Of a DNA stretch of 64,000 nucleotides, positions 22,190-32,892 are shown piece by piece. This DNA comes from Macrolepiota albuminosa. Its lineage: Eukaryota > Basidiomycota > Agaricomycetes > Agaricales > Agaricaceae. Where the stretch lies: NCBI GenBank assembly GCA_027475525.1, contig JAMWFC010000021.1, forward strand, positions 62,001 through 126,000. The letters run 5' to 3'. Numbering within the stretch: position 1 is the stretch's first letter; each line of letters begins with the position of its first letter. The notes beneath the pieces are model-generated. The model was not told where the DNA came from. It did not search any database and worked only from the letters and a program-made list of their open reading frames with translations. A program made the position numbers and the translations under genes.

Positions 22190-22830
22190 GGCACGTATCA
22201 CATGACGGCAAAAATCGAAGACATTCTTTCCATGCATACCTAGTCTACTGCTTACTAAGTAACCGTACAGACGAACGGTACGTATAACAGGACAGCAAAA
22301 ATCGAAGACATTATTCCCATGCATATACATAACCATACATCATACGATGGTACGTATCACATGACGGCAAAAATCGAAGACATTATTTCCATGCATATCT
22401 GTAACTGTACAGAAAATTGTATCACATGACGGTAAAAATTGAAGACATTCTTCCCATGCGTACCTAGTCTATGCTTACTAAGTAACCGTACAGACAAACG
22501 GTACGTATCACATGATGGCAAAAATTGAAGACATTATTCCCATGCATATCTAATATATGCTTACTAAGTAACCGTACAGACAAACGGTATGTATCACATG
22601 ATGGCAAAAATTGAAGACATTATTCCCATGCATATCTGTAGCCGTACAGACAATGGTACGTATCGCATGATGGCAAAAATCGAAGACATCTAAGCAACCA
22701 TACAGACAAACAGCACGTATCACATGACGGTAAAAAGTGAAGACACTATTCCCACGCTTACCCAAAGGTAGTAATGACAATGAGAACAAACAACGTCACA
22801 TGACGGCAAAAATCGAAGACATTTTTCCCA
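22190..22830. repeat. Minisatellite, about nine imperfect units
   Basis: The core GACGGCAAAAATCGAAGACA and close variants recur near 22205, 22290, 22361, 22428, 22515, 22600, 22671, 22729 and 22803. Units are about 60-90 bp because the segment between cores varies; several contain TACTAAGTAACCGTACAGAC. Variation between units is mostly transitions (GACGG/GATGG, ATCGA/ATTGA). No ORF spans it. Confidence 0.85.
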
Positions 22831-23032
22831 CACATAGTCCGCTGCACAGGAAAACCTCGATCTATTCTAGATCTCGGAATATGCTAGCTGCAACAGTTCT
22901 GCCAGTATCCGGTGCAGAAACTTCAACTAGTGTCTGGGCAGTTGGTTTGTCCATGATATGTCAGGTATACGATTTAAGATCTGATTTTTGAGGTCCTGTT
23001 GGGTTATGGATACAGTCGTGATCCCGACGCTC

Positions 23033-23940
23033 CTATTGTCCATCGGCTGGCCATTCACGTTTTTTGATATTGGTGTTGTCCAGCAGAACTGCGAACAAGA
23101 GATCAACGTTAACTGGCGTGGTCACCCATTCGTTGAATAACGGGATGAGCCTCTCTATCTCTGATCGGAGGAAGGGAACCATCTCTCTAACAACATCAGA
23201 GACCCAGTTGTCGTAAAGATTAGGCACATTAATAGTGGCTCTATTCGGACTTTCCAGAAAGTGCTATTAGTGACATTTCCAGCCATTATATATGAAATAC
23301 CCACACATCGACATTGCTTGCCAGATACTTCACATACCAGTCTGACCAGACATCTCTAATGCAGTCATTATTGTTCATGAAATTTTGCTGAACCTGAGCG
23401 ACACGTTGTCATCAGTGGATGAATCGACATCGTCATACTTGAGTAGCTCACGGTGAAGTCATTCATGTATGATGGCACGCCAGCAGCCGCTTCGCGACCT
23501 GATCTGGGTTTTAGCAAGACACTTGAACGGCGACAATGTGTTGCAAACCTGTGTCTTCACACAATACTCTGAGAATTTGTCGGATTTCATTAAAACTTGA
23601 GCATTCAGCTTGTTCAACTGACGTTCTCCATCGTACATCAGGAAGTTCTTGCGGCATTCATATAAGTTGAAGCCTTCACAAATCTGTATTGGGAAACTTG
23701 AAACCCACCTTGTACTTATTGCTCGCCTGCTCCAGAACGACCATTTTGTTGCCACCTAGGTCGAGTGATAAATGAGACTGTCAAGCTCCATGAAAAATGA
23801 TATGTCCTACCCTGGCCACCACCCGGATAACACTGCCCTATATTCTTAAACACAGTCAATACGGGGTAATATGGTGTGGGGTTCACTAGGTTTTGCTGGA
23901 CCCAATTGCACCAGTCACTGCAGGATATAATGGTAAGCAC
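23033..23940 (-). pseudogene. Decayed fungal gene fragment
   Basis: I do not recognise the family. Several minus-strand pieces look protein-like but lie in different frames with stops. One is WCNWVQQNLVNPTPYYPVLT (23.85-23.94 kb). A second follows from about 23755 to 23459. A third, with VPFLRSEIERLIPLFNEWV, lies at 23033-23227. The pieces are in co-linear order, consistent with one degenerate gene. Introns could explain some but not all breaks. Confidence 0.35.
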
Positions 23941-24175
23941 GCATCTTTTTGGGGTCGCATGAGAGTTTTACTTAGTTCCCGTAGTGTCCTGCCATAAGTC
24001 TTCAAAAAATTGCTCAAGGTAATCTATGAACAAAGACGCTGTAGAACAAAATGAGAGAGCAAGCCTCTGCACGTACAGATAGATAGCTCAATCGACTCAA
24101 ACTCTCTGGGGAGAATCTTTGCGTGGATATGTGTCTCGGTTTCATGGTCATTACATTTGCTCTATTGAGGTGTAT

Positions 24176-25861
24176 TCAGTCAAAGTAAAAGACACGACCG
24201 TTTTCTGTAAGTTCTGGTAATTCCAGAATACCATACGGTGTGATAGCTAGCCGCTGGGGATCGGTGACTCCTTCAAGGCGAAGGATCGTCTGCACATACC
24301 CAAACGGTACCGGGTCTCTGTGCTCCTCCGGCGCCTCATCATATTTAACACCCAAAGGCAATGCCTCAACATCCACGACTTCTTCATCCTCGTTATTTTT
24401 GAAAACGGTATCGAGATACGCTTCCCACTCTGCCGGTGCTCGCTGTGGCCATGGATATTCTTGATCAAAGATCTGGCTATGGCCACCAGCAGCATAACAA
24501 ACAGCATAACAAAATCGATGGGTCACAACCTTGACCTGAGCATGGCGATTGACAAGCTCTTCATTCCAGTCCGCTCTCTCAGAAGGCTGCTTCGACAGTA
24601 GCGAAGCAAGGAGGGTTTGATCAAAGTCTAGTATAAAGATCTTAGTTGGTCCAGCGTCGTCCGCGCTTCTTACCAGGACACGAGTTCCAGCGACAGATGG
24701 GGAGCCGGACAGATACAAGCTTAGTGTTCGAGCGCCATCCTGGCAATTGTATACCTCGCGCATCCCAGGTGGGTCCTCTGAGGTTGCAAATGACTATAAT
24801 AACAGTCAGTGAGAAGAAGTGGTGAAAGATGTCTTGAAATGCACAGGTATATCTCCTGAAAGGAGTTCGGTATTGAAGATCGTTATGCGGCCCTCCCAAT
24901 CATGATCGTGGACGACTATCGGACCTGAAGTCCAGGTGCTCCTTCGCCCAAGACTATTGTTTATCATATGCAGATCGGTGTGTTCGCCCTGATAGAACTG
25001 GAGATAATCTTCTCCATCCTCTGCGTCTACCGAGAATGCACAAAGCACAGCACCGTCACCATCCGCTGAACTGCCAGCCAGGACGATCTTGCGGGGACTG
25101 ATATACTGTAAATCTGCGGAATGCTGTGAATAAAAGTCAGGGAATGAGGATTACAATGAACGAACAACCACTGAACTTGAATCTCTCGGAGGGGAACTTG
25201 AGGTATCTTGACCATACAAAGATCCCCGCTGTCTGCATTCCAAGTAGCGATCAAGTCTGCCCTAAGATCGAGCGGGAAGTCACAACGTCCCCCCTGGTAA
25301 TCCTGGAAATCCATGCGGTCATTAATAGAGGAGAAAACATCTTTCCAAAGAGGCCGAACAGGGTCTATGGAAGCCATGCAAAGAGAGACCATCGGCCCTA
25401 GCACAGATAAATCCCCATAGCCAGCTTGGGCTGGACAACGACGCTCGCAGAGAAGCTCTCCAGTCCAGCTGTGAGCTCGGAAGTGAACACCGGAGTTACT
25501 TCTAATAGTGATTGAGTACGATAGTAGTATGATGCAAGCTGGACACTGACCGCCACTCGGCTGTCACAAAACCGATATTGGGTACAATTTCTAGACGGTG
25601 TGGTGCGTAGTCAAGTTCGAGGACACGTTCCAAAGTAATTCTATCCGCTTGAGTCTGTCGAGCAAATGTCGTATTAGCCATGTAGATAACTGTCCTTGGG
25701 CTTTCTGTAACTGGTATTAATAATGGGAACGCTATCCAAAACAGTATCTGGTCATCCATCACAGACCAGGCTCGGGTCCGAGTGTTCCGTTCCAAGTCTG
25801 GGTCATCCACTGGAAAAGCAAGGATTTTAGAAAGGGTTAGTTTTCCGTCCAACCACACCAT
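24176..25861 (-). CDS. Unrecognised multi-exon protein, possibly beta-propeller-like
   Basis: On the minus strand, at least four exons join by short GT..AG introns. The first recognised piece reads MVWLDGKLTLSKILAFPVDD and runs to GFVTAEWR near 25555. The next runs from SNSGVHFRAHSWTGELLC to VPLREIQVQWLF, then ISPRKIVLAGSSADGDGAVL to LSGDIP. The last, from SFATSEDPPGMREVYN, ends with a stop at 24176 after ENGRVFYFD. No in-frame stop was found. A CAG acceptor precedes the first piece, so a 5' exon is probably missing, perhaps lost at about 25.97 kb. Alternating short hydrophobic strands and Trp/Asp-rich turns resemble the F-box-associated propeller proteins common in Agaricomycetes, but I see no F-box. 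Family assignment is a guess. Confidence 0.5.
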
Positions 25862-25974
25862 GACTGAGGGAGGAGAAGAATGCGGAGGGGAACTCCATCA
25901 GAAAAACAGGCTTTTAAGCATGAATGAAGCTAACCACATGACCGAGGACATACATAGATTACATAAATAATTTA

Positions 25975-26320
25975 GAATTTATAATGGTTTTCTTTTGGGC
26001 TCATAGTTTTATGTCTGTCATAAGGCTGGGTGCGGGGTATTCCATGCGCAGGAGCAGCAACGGTGGAAGCGGTGGATAGGGCGGGTGGGCTGCAGCACAA
26101 GTTTCTGCTCAGCGTCTTATCAGGGTGGGAGGGCACCACTGGCAGGATGGTAGGTGCTTCTTGATGGCACTTTAGGGGGCTTATCTTTGCTGGCCTAAAA
26201 TACCCTAAGAGGCTGGACCGCACCTGTTTTTGAACGTGATCCGGTAGTTCCTGTTGAGTAGTGGAGAGGTGAGGTTCCTGTTGAGTAGTGGAGAGGTTTG
26301 GAGGTTATGAGGTCTGAACC
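25975..26320. other. Spacer with a short direct repeat
   Basis: A 24-bp sequence, GTTCCTGTTGAGTAGTGGAG.., is repeated at 26246 and 26274. No gene seen. It ends at the older LTR-B copy. Confidence 0.4.
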
Positions 26321-26555
26321 TGTAACAAAGTTATGGCATTTGTGAGCTTAGGATCACGCTGCACAGAATCAAACCAGTCTGGTCTATTGACTATGTAGTG
26401 TAATATAAAATTAAGCTGCTAATCAAGCAGCAGGTTGTAGGTATTTATAATTATGTAAATAATATTATAATAAATATAATATTATATGCTAAGTATCAAG
26501 TAAGTAAAGTAAGTAAACGCTATGTGGCCAATGCCACATAGCAGACTATGCTACA
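26321..26555 (-). repeat. LTR-B, older copy (3' LTR)
   Basis: In coding (minus) orientation it begins TGTAGCATAGTCTGC and ends CTTTGTTACA. It is the 3' LTR because the PPT (ATTGGGGGGTG on minus) directly precedes it. Confidence 0.85.
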
Positions 26556-26600
26556 CACCCCCCAATTAGACCAAAGTACAGTCACAAAATACTCCGATGG

Positions 26601-28059
26601 TCAGGCCATTGGTAAGTCAGGAACGGGGGCAATTGGAGAGTCCCCGGGCTCCCAGAATGGATTGGCAGTTGTGTTGTCTATATTGTAATCGAGGAGGTCA
26701 TCCTTGGGTGCGGGCTCATGAGAGGTGCCTGATGGCCCTGCAAGAGGCAGGGAGTTGTCAAAGTCCCATAGCAGGGACAGTGTAATCATGGGGTCAAAAG
26801 TTGGCCCCAGAGTAGGAGGCTGGGGATCAGGAATATCCCCAGTGTTGGATGGGTACTGGCACGTCCAGATCTCTCAGGCGTATATGTCTTGCCCGATAAG
26901 GAGATACATCCCCTTGGTGAACACATTGTCAAATGCACAACGACTCTCCTGCTGCTGGAGCATCAGTTGTTGGCAGTTGCCAATGGTGGCCTCATGCCAC
27001 CCATCCCACTGAGCAAGGGACTGAGAAGTCCTGTAGTGATCAAGGTGTTGCAGCCTCTCATTGTTGATGGCAGCCGCCTTGTTGTATAGCCGGCTGTCAC
27101 TGAAGAAGATGTGGGCCAAGTAGGTGACCCCATAGGTGTATGCATGATCAGCCCAGCTGACTGGGATTTGATTGTGAAGAAGGACATGTAAAGCATTCGA
27201 AGTGGTAAAGACGGAAGCTGAAGCTTCCAGGATGTCTACTGCCTAAGCCTCAAAGTTTGGGTCCTTGGTTAAGAGAGGCACAAAGGCTTGCCCTGTGGCC
27301 ACCTTGTATTTGGCGATGGCCTCTTTATAGAGGCCTGGCTGTGCAAAGACATAAGCCAGGTGTTTGTACACCATGGACTTGGAGGGGTGGCTCACGCTGA
27401 TAGCACGTATGAGCACAAACCCAAAGAGGCTGCACCAGTGAATACGCATGGCACGGTCCATGGCCAGACCGGTCCACACATTGGGTGTCCCAGGATGCCC
27501 ATAGAAAAGGGCATAGGAGCCCAGGTAGTCCAAAGCAAAAGGATGCTTTGGGTCAGGGGAAGTCAGGCCAACAAAGGCCAGTCTCCCACTTTCCTTGCAG
27601 CGATAGATCCACAAAGGGGCAATCATTTCTCCCGCTCCTCTGAACTCGCAAAGGGTACCACAATAGTCTTGTACGGGATCTTGTCAAGTAGTTGAAACAT
27701 TGTTTTGTCTTGGGCTGTGGGGTGACAATTTATAGTCACCCATTTGAATTTATCGAGCAGGAGGTAGCCCAACTGACGCTGATGAATCAGCATAAACTGA
27801 TTGTTCACCAGTGAATAGAGGCTGCAAAGCTCTCGAGGACTGTGGGGGAACTCGCGAGGTGCAATTTGGTACACCTTACTATTGTGGGTCGTATGCATGG
27901 CATTGCCCTCTTTGTCGGCCTCAAAGGCCCTGGCTGTGTGGGCTTCTTGCCCAACAAAAATAGTATTGGTCACTGGCAACCAATAGAACTGGGGGGATAA
28001 CCCCATGCCAAAGAATGAGTTTTGACGCTCAATAGTGTGATCACAATAGATCACCACAC
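26601..28059 (-). pseudogene. ORF4 of element B lineage, older copy
   Basis: Clearly homologous over its length to ORF4 at 28808-30512: shared blocks IYCDHTIERQNSFFG, LGYLLLDKFKWVTINCHPTA, SPDPKHPFALDYLGSYALFY, NVWTGLAMDRAMRIHW and GDSPIAPVPDLP. It retains the C-terminal stop at 26601 but is frameshifted in the middle (around 27.24 and 26.87-27.2 kb). Its N-terminus is cut by LTR-A copy 2 after the VIYCDH segment. The preservation of the same C-terminus in two copies supports ORF4 as a genuine gene. Confidence 0.75.
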
Positions 28060-28527
28060 TGTCAGGTTCCACTGAGTCGGGGGCTTTCTGAGAAAGCAAC
28101 ACCCTTACAATGCGGACTTGATCTACGGGTACTTGGGTGTCTGAGACTCTGGGGCTAGGACTCTGGGGTTCAAGACGTGGACAGGGGTAATCCCGGGAGA
28201 GGGGACTTGGTCCGGGGGTTGTGGGTTGTGGGTAGCTGGGGGTTGGGTGGGGGTCGAGTCGTGAACCGGAGGTTCTAAGACAAGACTGAGTTAGCAAATT
28301 ACAAGTCGTGAAGTATGTACCAAACTTTAGAGCATGCGGTTATTCAAGCATGCCAGTCAAAGCGTGCCAGTCAGAGCGTACCAATCAAGCAGAGGGCACG
28401 CAACAATTAATATCAAGACTAGCAAATACAATGGGGGACTATACTATAAGTACTATGGGGCCAGGTCTTGGGGTTCCGGGGTGTCTGGGATGGGTTCTGG
28501 GAGTCATTGAGTAGCGGGCAGGGACTG
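28060..28527 (+). mobile_element. LTR-A copy 2, left part
   Basis: Begins TGTCAGGTTCCACTGAG and is interrupted at GACTG (28523-28527), the target duplication of element B. It resumes at 53599. Unlike copies 1 and 4, its outer flanks do not form an obvious duplication (CACAC left, TCACC right). Confidence 0.85.
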
Positions 28528-28762
28528 TGTAACGAAGTTACAGGGATTGTGAGAGCTTAGGTTCACACTGCACAGAATCAGACCAGTCCGGTCTATTGAC
28601 TATGTAGTATAAACACAAAAATAAGCTGCTTTGTAAGCAGCAGGGTAAACTAATTATATACTAATGTAAATAATATTATATTATAATAAATATAATATAA
28701 TATTTACTACTATACAGTAAGTAAAGCTATGTGGCCAATGCCACATAGTGGACTACGCTACA
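28528..28762 (-). repeat. 3' LTR of element B
   Basis: On minus begins TGTAGCGTAGTCCACT and ends AACTTCGTTACA. The PPT lies at about 28763-28773. Confidence 0.93.
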
Positions 28763-28924
28763 CACCCCCCAATCAGACCGAGCTACGGTCTTGAGATAAT
28801 ACGATGGTCATGCCGTCGGTAAGTCTGGGACGGGGGCAATGGGAGAGTCCCCGGGCTCCCGGAATGGATCGGCAGTCACGTCATCCATATCGTAGTCGAG
28901 GAGTTCATCCTCGGGTGCAGGCGC

Positions 28925-29078
28925 GTAGGAAGTGCCTGAAGGCCCTGCTACTGGCAGGGAATCGTCATAGTCCCGGAGGGGGGACAGTGTGAGATTGGGG
29001 TGTAGGAAGTGCCTGAAGGCCCTGCTACTGGCAGGGAATCGTCATAGTCCCGGAGGGGGGACAGTGTGAGATTGGGGT
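28925..29078. repeat. 77-bp exact tandem duplication (11)
   Basis: Copies are 28925-29001 and 29002-29078, in the C-terminal part of ORF4. Deleting one copy rejoins the frame to the conserved C-terminus. Confidence 0.95.
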
Positions 29079-30138
29079 CGATGGTCGACCCCGGGACAGG
29101 TGGTTGGGGATCAGGCAGATCTCCAGTGTTGGACGGGTACTGGCACGTCCAGATTTTGCGGGCATGAATGTCTTGCCCGATGAAGAGGTACATCCCCTTG
29201 GTGAGCGCGTTGTCGTATGCACGACGACTGTCCTGCTGCTGGAGCATCAGGCGTTGGCGATCGCCAATGGTGGCCTTGCACCACCCATCCCACTGAGGGA
29301 TGGACTGGGGTGTACCGTAGTGGTCAAGGCATTGTAGCCTCTCATCGTCAATAGCAGCCGCCTTGTTGTAGAGCCGGCTGTCGCTGAAGAATAGATGGGC
29401 TAAGTAGGTGACTCCATAAGTATACGCGTGGTCAGCCCAGCTGACCGGAATTTGATTGTGAAGAAGGATGCATAACACGTCCGAAGTGGTGAACACAGAA
29501 GCTGACGCTTCCGGGATGTCCCCAGCCCGAACCTTGAAGGTAGGGTCGTCGGCGTGGAGGGGCTCAAAGACTTGCCCCGTGGCCGCCTTGTACTCAGCCA
29601 CGGCCTCTTTGTAGAGGCCTGGCCTGGCAAAGACGTAGGCCAGGTACTTGTGTACCGTGGCCTTGGAGGGGCGGCTGGCGCTGAGGGCGCGTACAAGCAC
29701 AAACCCAAAGAGGCTGCGCCAATGAATGCGCATGGCTCGGTCCATGGCCAGACCAGTCCATACGTTGGATGTTCCAGGACATCCATAGAGGAGGGCGTAT
29801 GAGCCCAGGTAGTCCAAAGCAAATGGTTGCTTTGGATCAGGGGGGGTAAGGCTGATGAAGGCAATTTTCCCTCCCTCTTTGCGGTGATAGAGCCGCAACG
29901 GCACAATCATTTGCGGGACGTTCTCCCGCTCCTCTGGACTTGCAAAGGGTACCGCGATAGTCCTATACTCAACCTCGTCGAGTAGATGAGACATAGCTCT
30001 GTCTCGGGCCGTAGGGTGGCAGTTGAGCGCCACCCGCTTGAATTTGTTGAGCAAGAGGTAGCCCAACTGACGCTGACAAAGCGGCATAAACTGGTTGTTA
30101 ACCAGTGCATGAAGTCTGCGGACTTCTTGAGGACTGCG

Positions 30139-30292
30139 GGGAAACCCGCGAGGTGCCACTTGGTACACCTTACTGTTGTGGGGCGTCGCCGCGGCGTTGC
30201 CCTGTTTATCGTCCTGGGAAACCCGCGAGGTGCCACTTGGTACACCTTACTGTTGTGGGGCGTCGCCGCGGCGTTGCCCTGTTTATCGTCCT
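30139..30292. repeat. 77-bp exact tandem duplication (12)
   Basis: Copies are 30139-30215 and 30216-30292, in the N-terminal part of ORF4. Confidence 0.95.
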
Positions 30293-30513
30293 CAAAGGAC
30301 ATGGCTGCACGGGCTTCTTGCCCGACAAAGATGGTATTGGTCATTGGCGACCAATAGAATTGGGGAGCTAACCCTGCGCCAAAGAATGAGTTCTGGCGCT
30401 CAATAGTGTGATCACAATAGATCACAACACCGAGTGCATCAGGAATGCGCCCGGTTTAGTCCTTGAGGAGGGCAGCTCCTTGCTTGGTGCTATCCTGCGT
30501 CCGACGCTCCATC

Positions 30514-32892
30514 TTAGCTCATCGATTGCTGTTGTGCCGCCGTCTTGTGTGGCACAGGGGATTCCATACGAGCCTCTTCAGGCTCCTCATACCAATCGTC
30601 GTCAGAGGGCGGGGAGGGCAGCCTCTCCGGCTCCGACTTCTCAGACTATGGGTCCATAGCCCACACACACCGCGGGAGTCAGGCTGGCGGAGCCTCTACC
30701 AGTATGGCAGGTAAGAAGGGGATGTTAGCCCCTGGGGCCCCTTTTGGGGCATCCTCAGGGAAGTGCACGTTGACGTATGCGTGCCCTTCCGGTTGCTTAC
30801 CCCGACGATCCTTTCGGGATTGTGAGGCCTTGGCCTCAGTGGGGCGTGTGCTCACGCCCCTGGAACTCTGCTAGAGTACGTGGTGGACACCACGGATACT
30901 GGTCGCGAAGACGTGACCTCAGACATGCCGCTGGCGAGGCGCTGGATAAGCCGGGGGGCGGCTGGAGCAGGGACATCTTCATAGGGCAGGATGTCCCATC
31001 CTAGGCCGGCCTCCTGGCCGGGGGCAGCAACGCTCGACTTAGTCGAGCAGGAGGGCGCGTCCTCCACTCCTTGCCGACGCGCCCTTTTGCTGGAGTTGGT
31101 GTCCTGACTTGGGGGTGTAGTCTGCCGCTTACGAGCGGCCGAAAGGGTAAGGAGATCTGTTTTGCGCTGAGCGCGCATATGATCCATGTCGTCCATCATC
31201 CGGCAGATGAGGACGACTGCCTCCGCATCACGGAGGAATGATGACTCTGCAGGTATGTCAGGTTCCGCTGAGTCAGGGGCTTTCCGGGAAAGCGATTGCC
31301 CTTACAATGCGGACTTGACCCACGGATACTTGGGTGTCTGGAACTCCGGGGCTAGGACTCCAGGGTTCAAGATGTGGACAGGGGAATCCCGGGAGAGGGG
31401 ACTTAGTCTGGGGGTTTTGGGTGATAGGTAACTGGGGAGTTCAGGTGGAGGTCAAGTCGTGAACCGGAGGTTCTAAGACGAGACCAAGTTAGTAAGTTAA
31501 AGTCACGAAGTGCGTAGCAATCTTAGAGCACGCGAGTATTCAAGCATGCCAGTCAAAGCGTGCCGGTCAATGCGTACCAGTCGAGCAGAGGGCACACAAC
31601 AATCCAAGTAAAGCAATGTATGTAATATCAAGACTACCGAATACAACAGGGAACTGTGCTATAAGTACTACAGGACCGGGTCTTGGGGCTCCGGGGTGTC
31701 TGGGATGGGTTCCGGGGGTCATTGAGTAGCGGCAGGGGCTGTATACCGGGATCGTGCATGTGGGGCGCGCAATCAATTGGTGCAGAAAGAGTTGTGATGC
31801 GTGATGCGTGATGGCCAGGAACGATTTGCGTGATCCGATTGTTGATCGGGGCTGGTGGCGGCTGATGGCGGTCCTTGATGCGCGTGATGGCGGTGTCAGC
31901 GGTCGTGATGGCGGGGCGTGTCTTGTAGGGTCGGAGGGTGTTCCAGGGGTGTCCCGGGGTGGGCCCGGAGGGGAGGGGTCGTGACAGGATACATCGTACC
32001 CGTTATCTCCCAGACGTTGGAGAAGGGTAGCCAGGACTAAGTCCTGGTTGAGACTGGGCTTGACAGCCCGTGCTTTTCCTTTGTCGCGTCAAGGATGCAA
32101 CTCTTCTTCTGAGCTGGGCTCGGATTGGTGCGGCATTTCCAGCCGCTGTAGCAAGGAGAGCTTGGCCAAGCTCTCTGTTGGCGCATCAGCCGATGAACTG
32201 ATGCTCCGTTCTGTATTGAGAGTTTCTGTACTCTCGATGGCCGTGGTGGCCTGCACGAGGGATGCTTTGCGTCCCTCTAGATTGTCAATTGGTGCTGTGG
32301 TCGACAGGGAAATCGACCGGCCTCTCTTGGCTTGCGACTCATGCGAGTCGCTGTACTGGGGCATTGCGCCCCAAGCCCCCATCCAAGCCGGGGGGTACGG
32401 CATCATTATGGGCACACCACCCATCCCAGGGTAGTGCGCTGGGGCGGTAAACTGGGGAAAAGGATGTGTCCCCAGTTGCCCTGTTGCCAGTACGGAGGCA
32501 AGCTGCCTCCATGCCGACGCTGCTTGGGGGCTGACTAGCCCCCCGTAGGCCTGTTGCTGGGATTGGCCCTCGGTGTGATGTGGCGCATAAGCACCTGGTA
32601 CTGGTTGTTGGGGCTGATAGCCGCCCACAGGTGCATTCTGGGGCACGAAATTGCCCTGCATGGGTTGAAGTGGCGGATAGCCACTGATCACCGGCTGCTG
32701 CGGCAGGTAACCCGCTGCTGGTGGTTGCTGCTGCTGTGGGAAGCCCACAGCTGCTTGCAATTGTCCCCACTGGGGCGCATTTTGGGTCAGCGGGGGAGCC
32801 ATCTGCCCCCCCCTTCAGCCGACGGTAAGACCGACAGCGTACTCTCAAACTGCTGCTGCTGTTCACTCAAGTCCACGGGCATGTTGTCCATG
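30514..32892 (-). pseudogene. Element B ORF3: Pro/Gln-rich accessory protein
   Basis: Starts MDNMPVDLSEQQQQFEST at 32892. A Pro/Gln/Gly/Tyr-rich N-terminus follows (GYLPQQPVISGYPPLQP). A helical module comes next, split by solo LTR-A3, then a charged tail with WYEEPEEARMESPVP, and a TAA at 30516-30514. The module is homologous to ORF3 of element D: B has VSAESSFLRDAEAVVLICRM across the LTR excision point, D has VSPESAFLADPVAQVVITGL. Breaks: a G8 run near 32808 in the wrong phase; TGA at about 32089 before RDKGKARAV; a frameshift near 30.87 kb; and TGA/TAG codons near 30.67-30.70 kb. Low-complexity N-terminus plus charged tail suggests RNA or condensate behaviour, which is inference. Confidence 0.75.
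31256..31986 (+). mobile_element. Solo LTR-A, copy 3
   Basis: TGTCAGG..GTGACA, inserted in ORF3 of element B. Flanks AGGTA and GGATA are a degenerate 5-bp duplication (two transitions). Removing the LTR plus 5 bp rejoins ORF3 in frame, which confirms the event. Confidence 0.88.

Larger units (their letters stand above)
26321..28059 (-). mobile_element. 3' fragment of an older element B copy
   Basis: Consists of a 235-bp LTR-B (26321-26555), the same C-run/PPT as element B just to its right (CACCCCCCAAT), and an ORF4 relic. Compared with the 28528 LTR it carries many more substitutions and small indels, so it is older. The fragment stops abruptly where LTR-A copy 2 begins at 28060, inside ORF4. 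Confidence 0.85.
28808..30512 (-). pseudogene. Element B ORF4, novel accessory protein
   Basis: ORF4 opens with ATG at 30512-30510, only one base after the ORF3 stop (TAAGATG). This suggests coupled translation, or a bicistronic 3' message. It would encode about 515 residues; I know no family. Blocks conserved with the 26.6-kb copy include IYCDHTIERQNSFFG, LNKFKRVALNCHPTARDR, LDYLGSYALLYG, SLFGFVLVRALSASRPS and FFSDSRLYNKAAAI. The C-terminus is acidic and Pro-rich (GDSPIAPVPDLPTA). I see no signal peptide, Cys pattern or clear membrane helix, so an envelope is unlikely. Breaks: an in-frame TAA (plus TTA 30456-30458, consistent with CAA to TAA) after LLKD, and two 77-bp duplications that are probably artefacts. 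Function unknown. Confidence 0.75.

Noticed and set aside
22190..22830. CRISPR-like array
   Set aside because: Units are imperfect, spacers are related to each other, and the context is eukaryotic.
28808..30512. ORF4 as a retroviral envelope
   Set aside because: No signal peptide, no clear membrane helix and no Cys-rich ectodomain pattern are visible.
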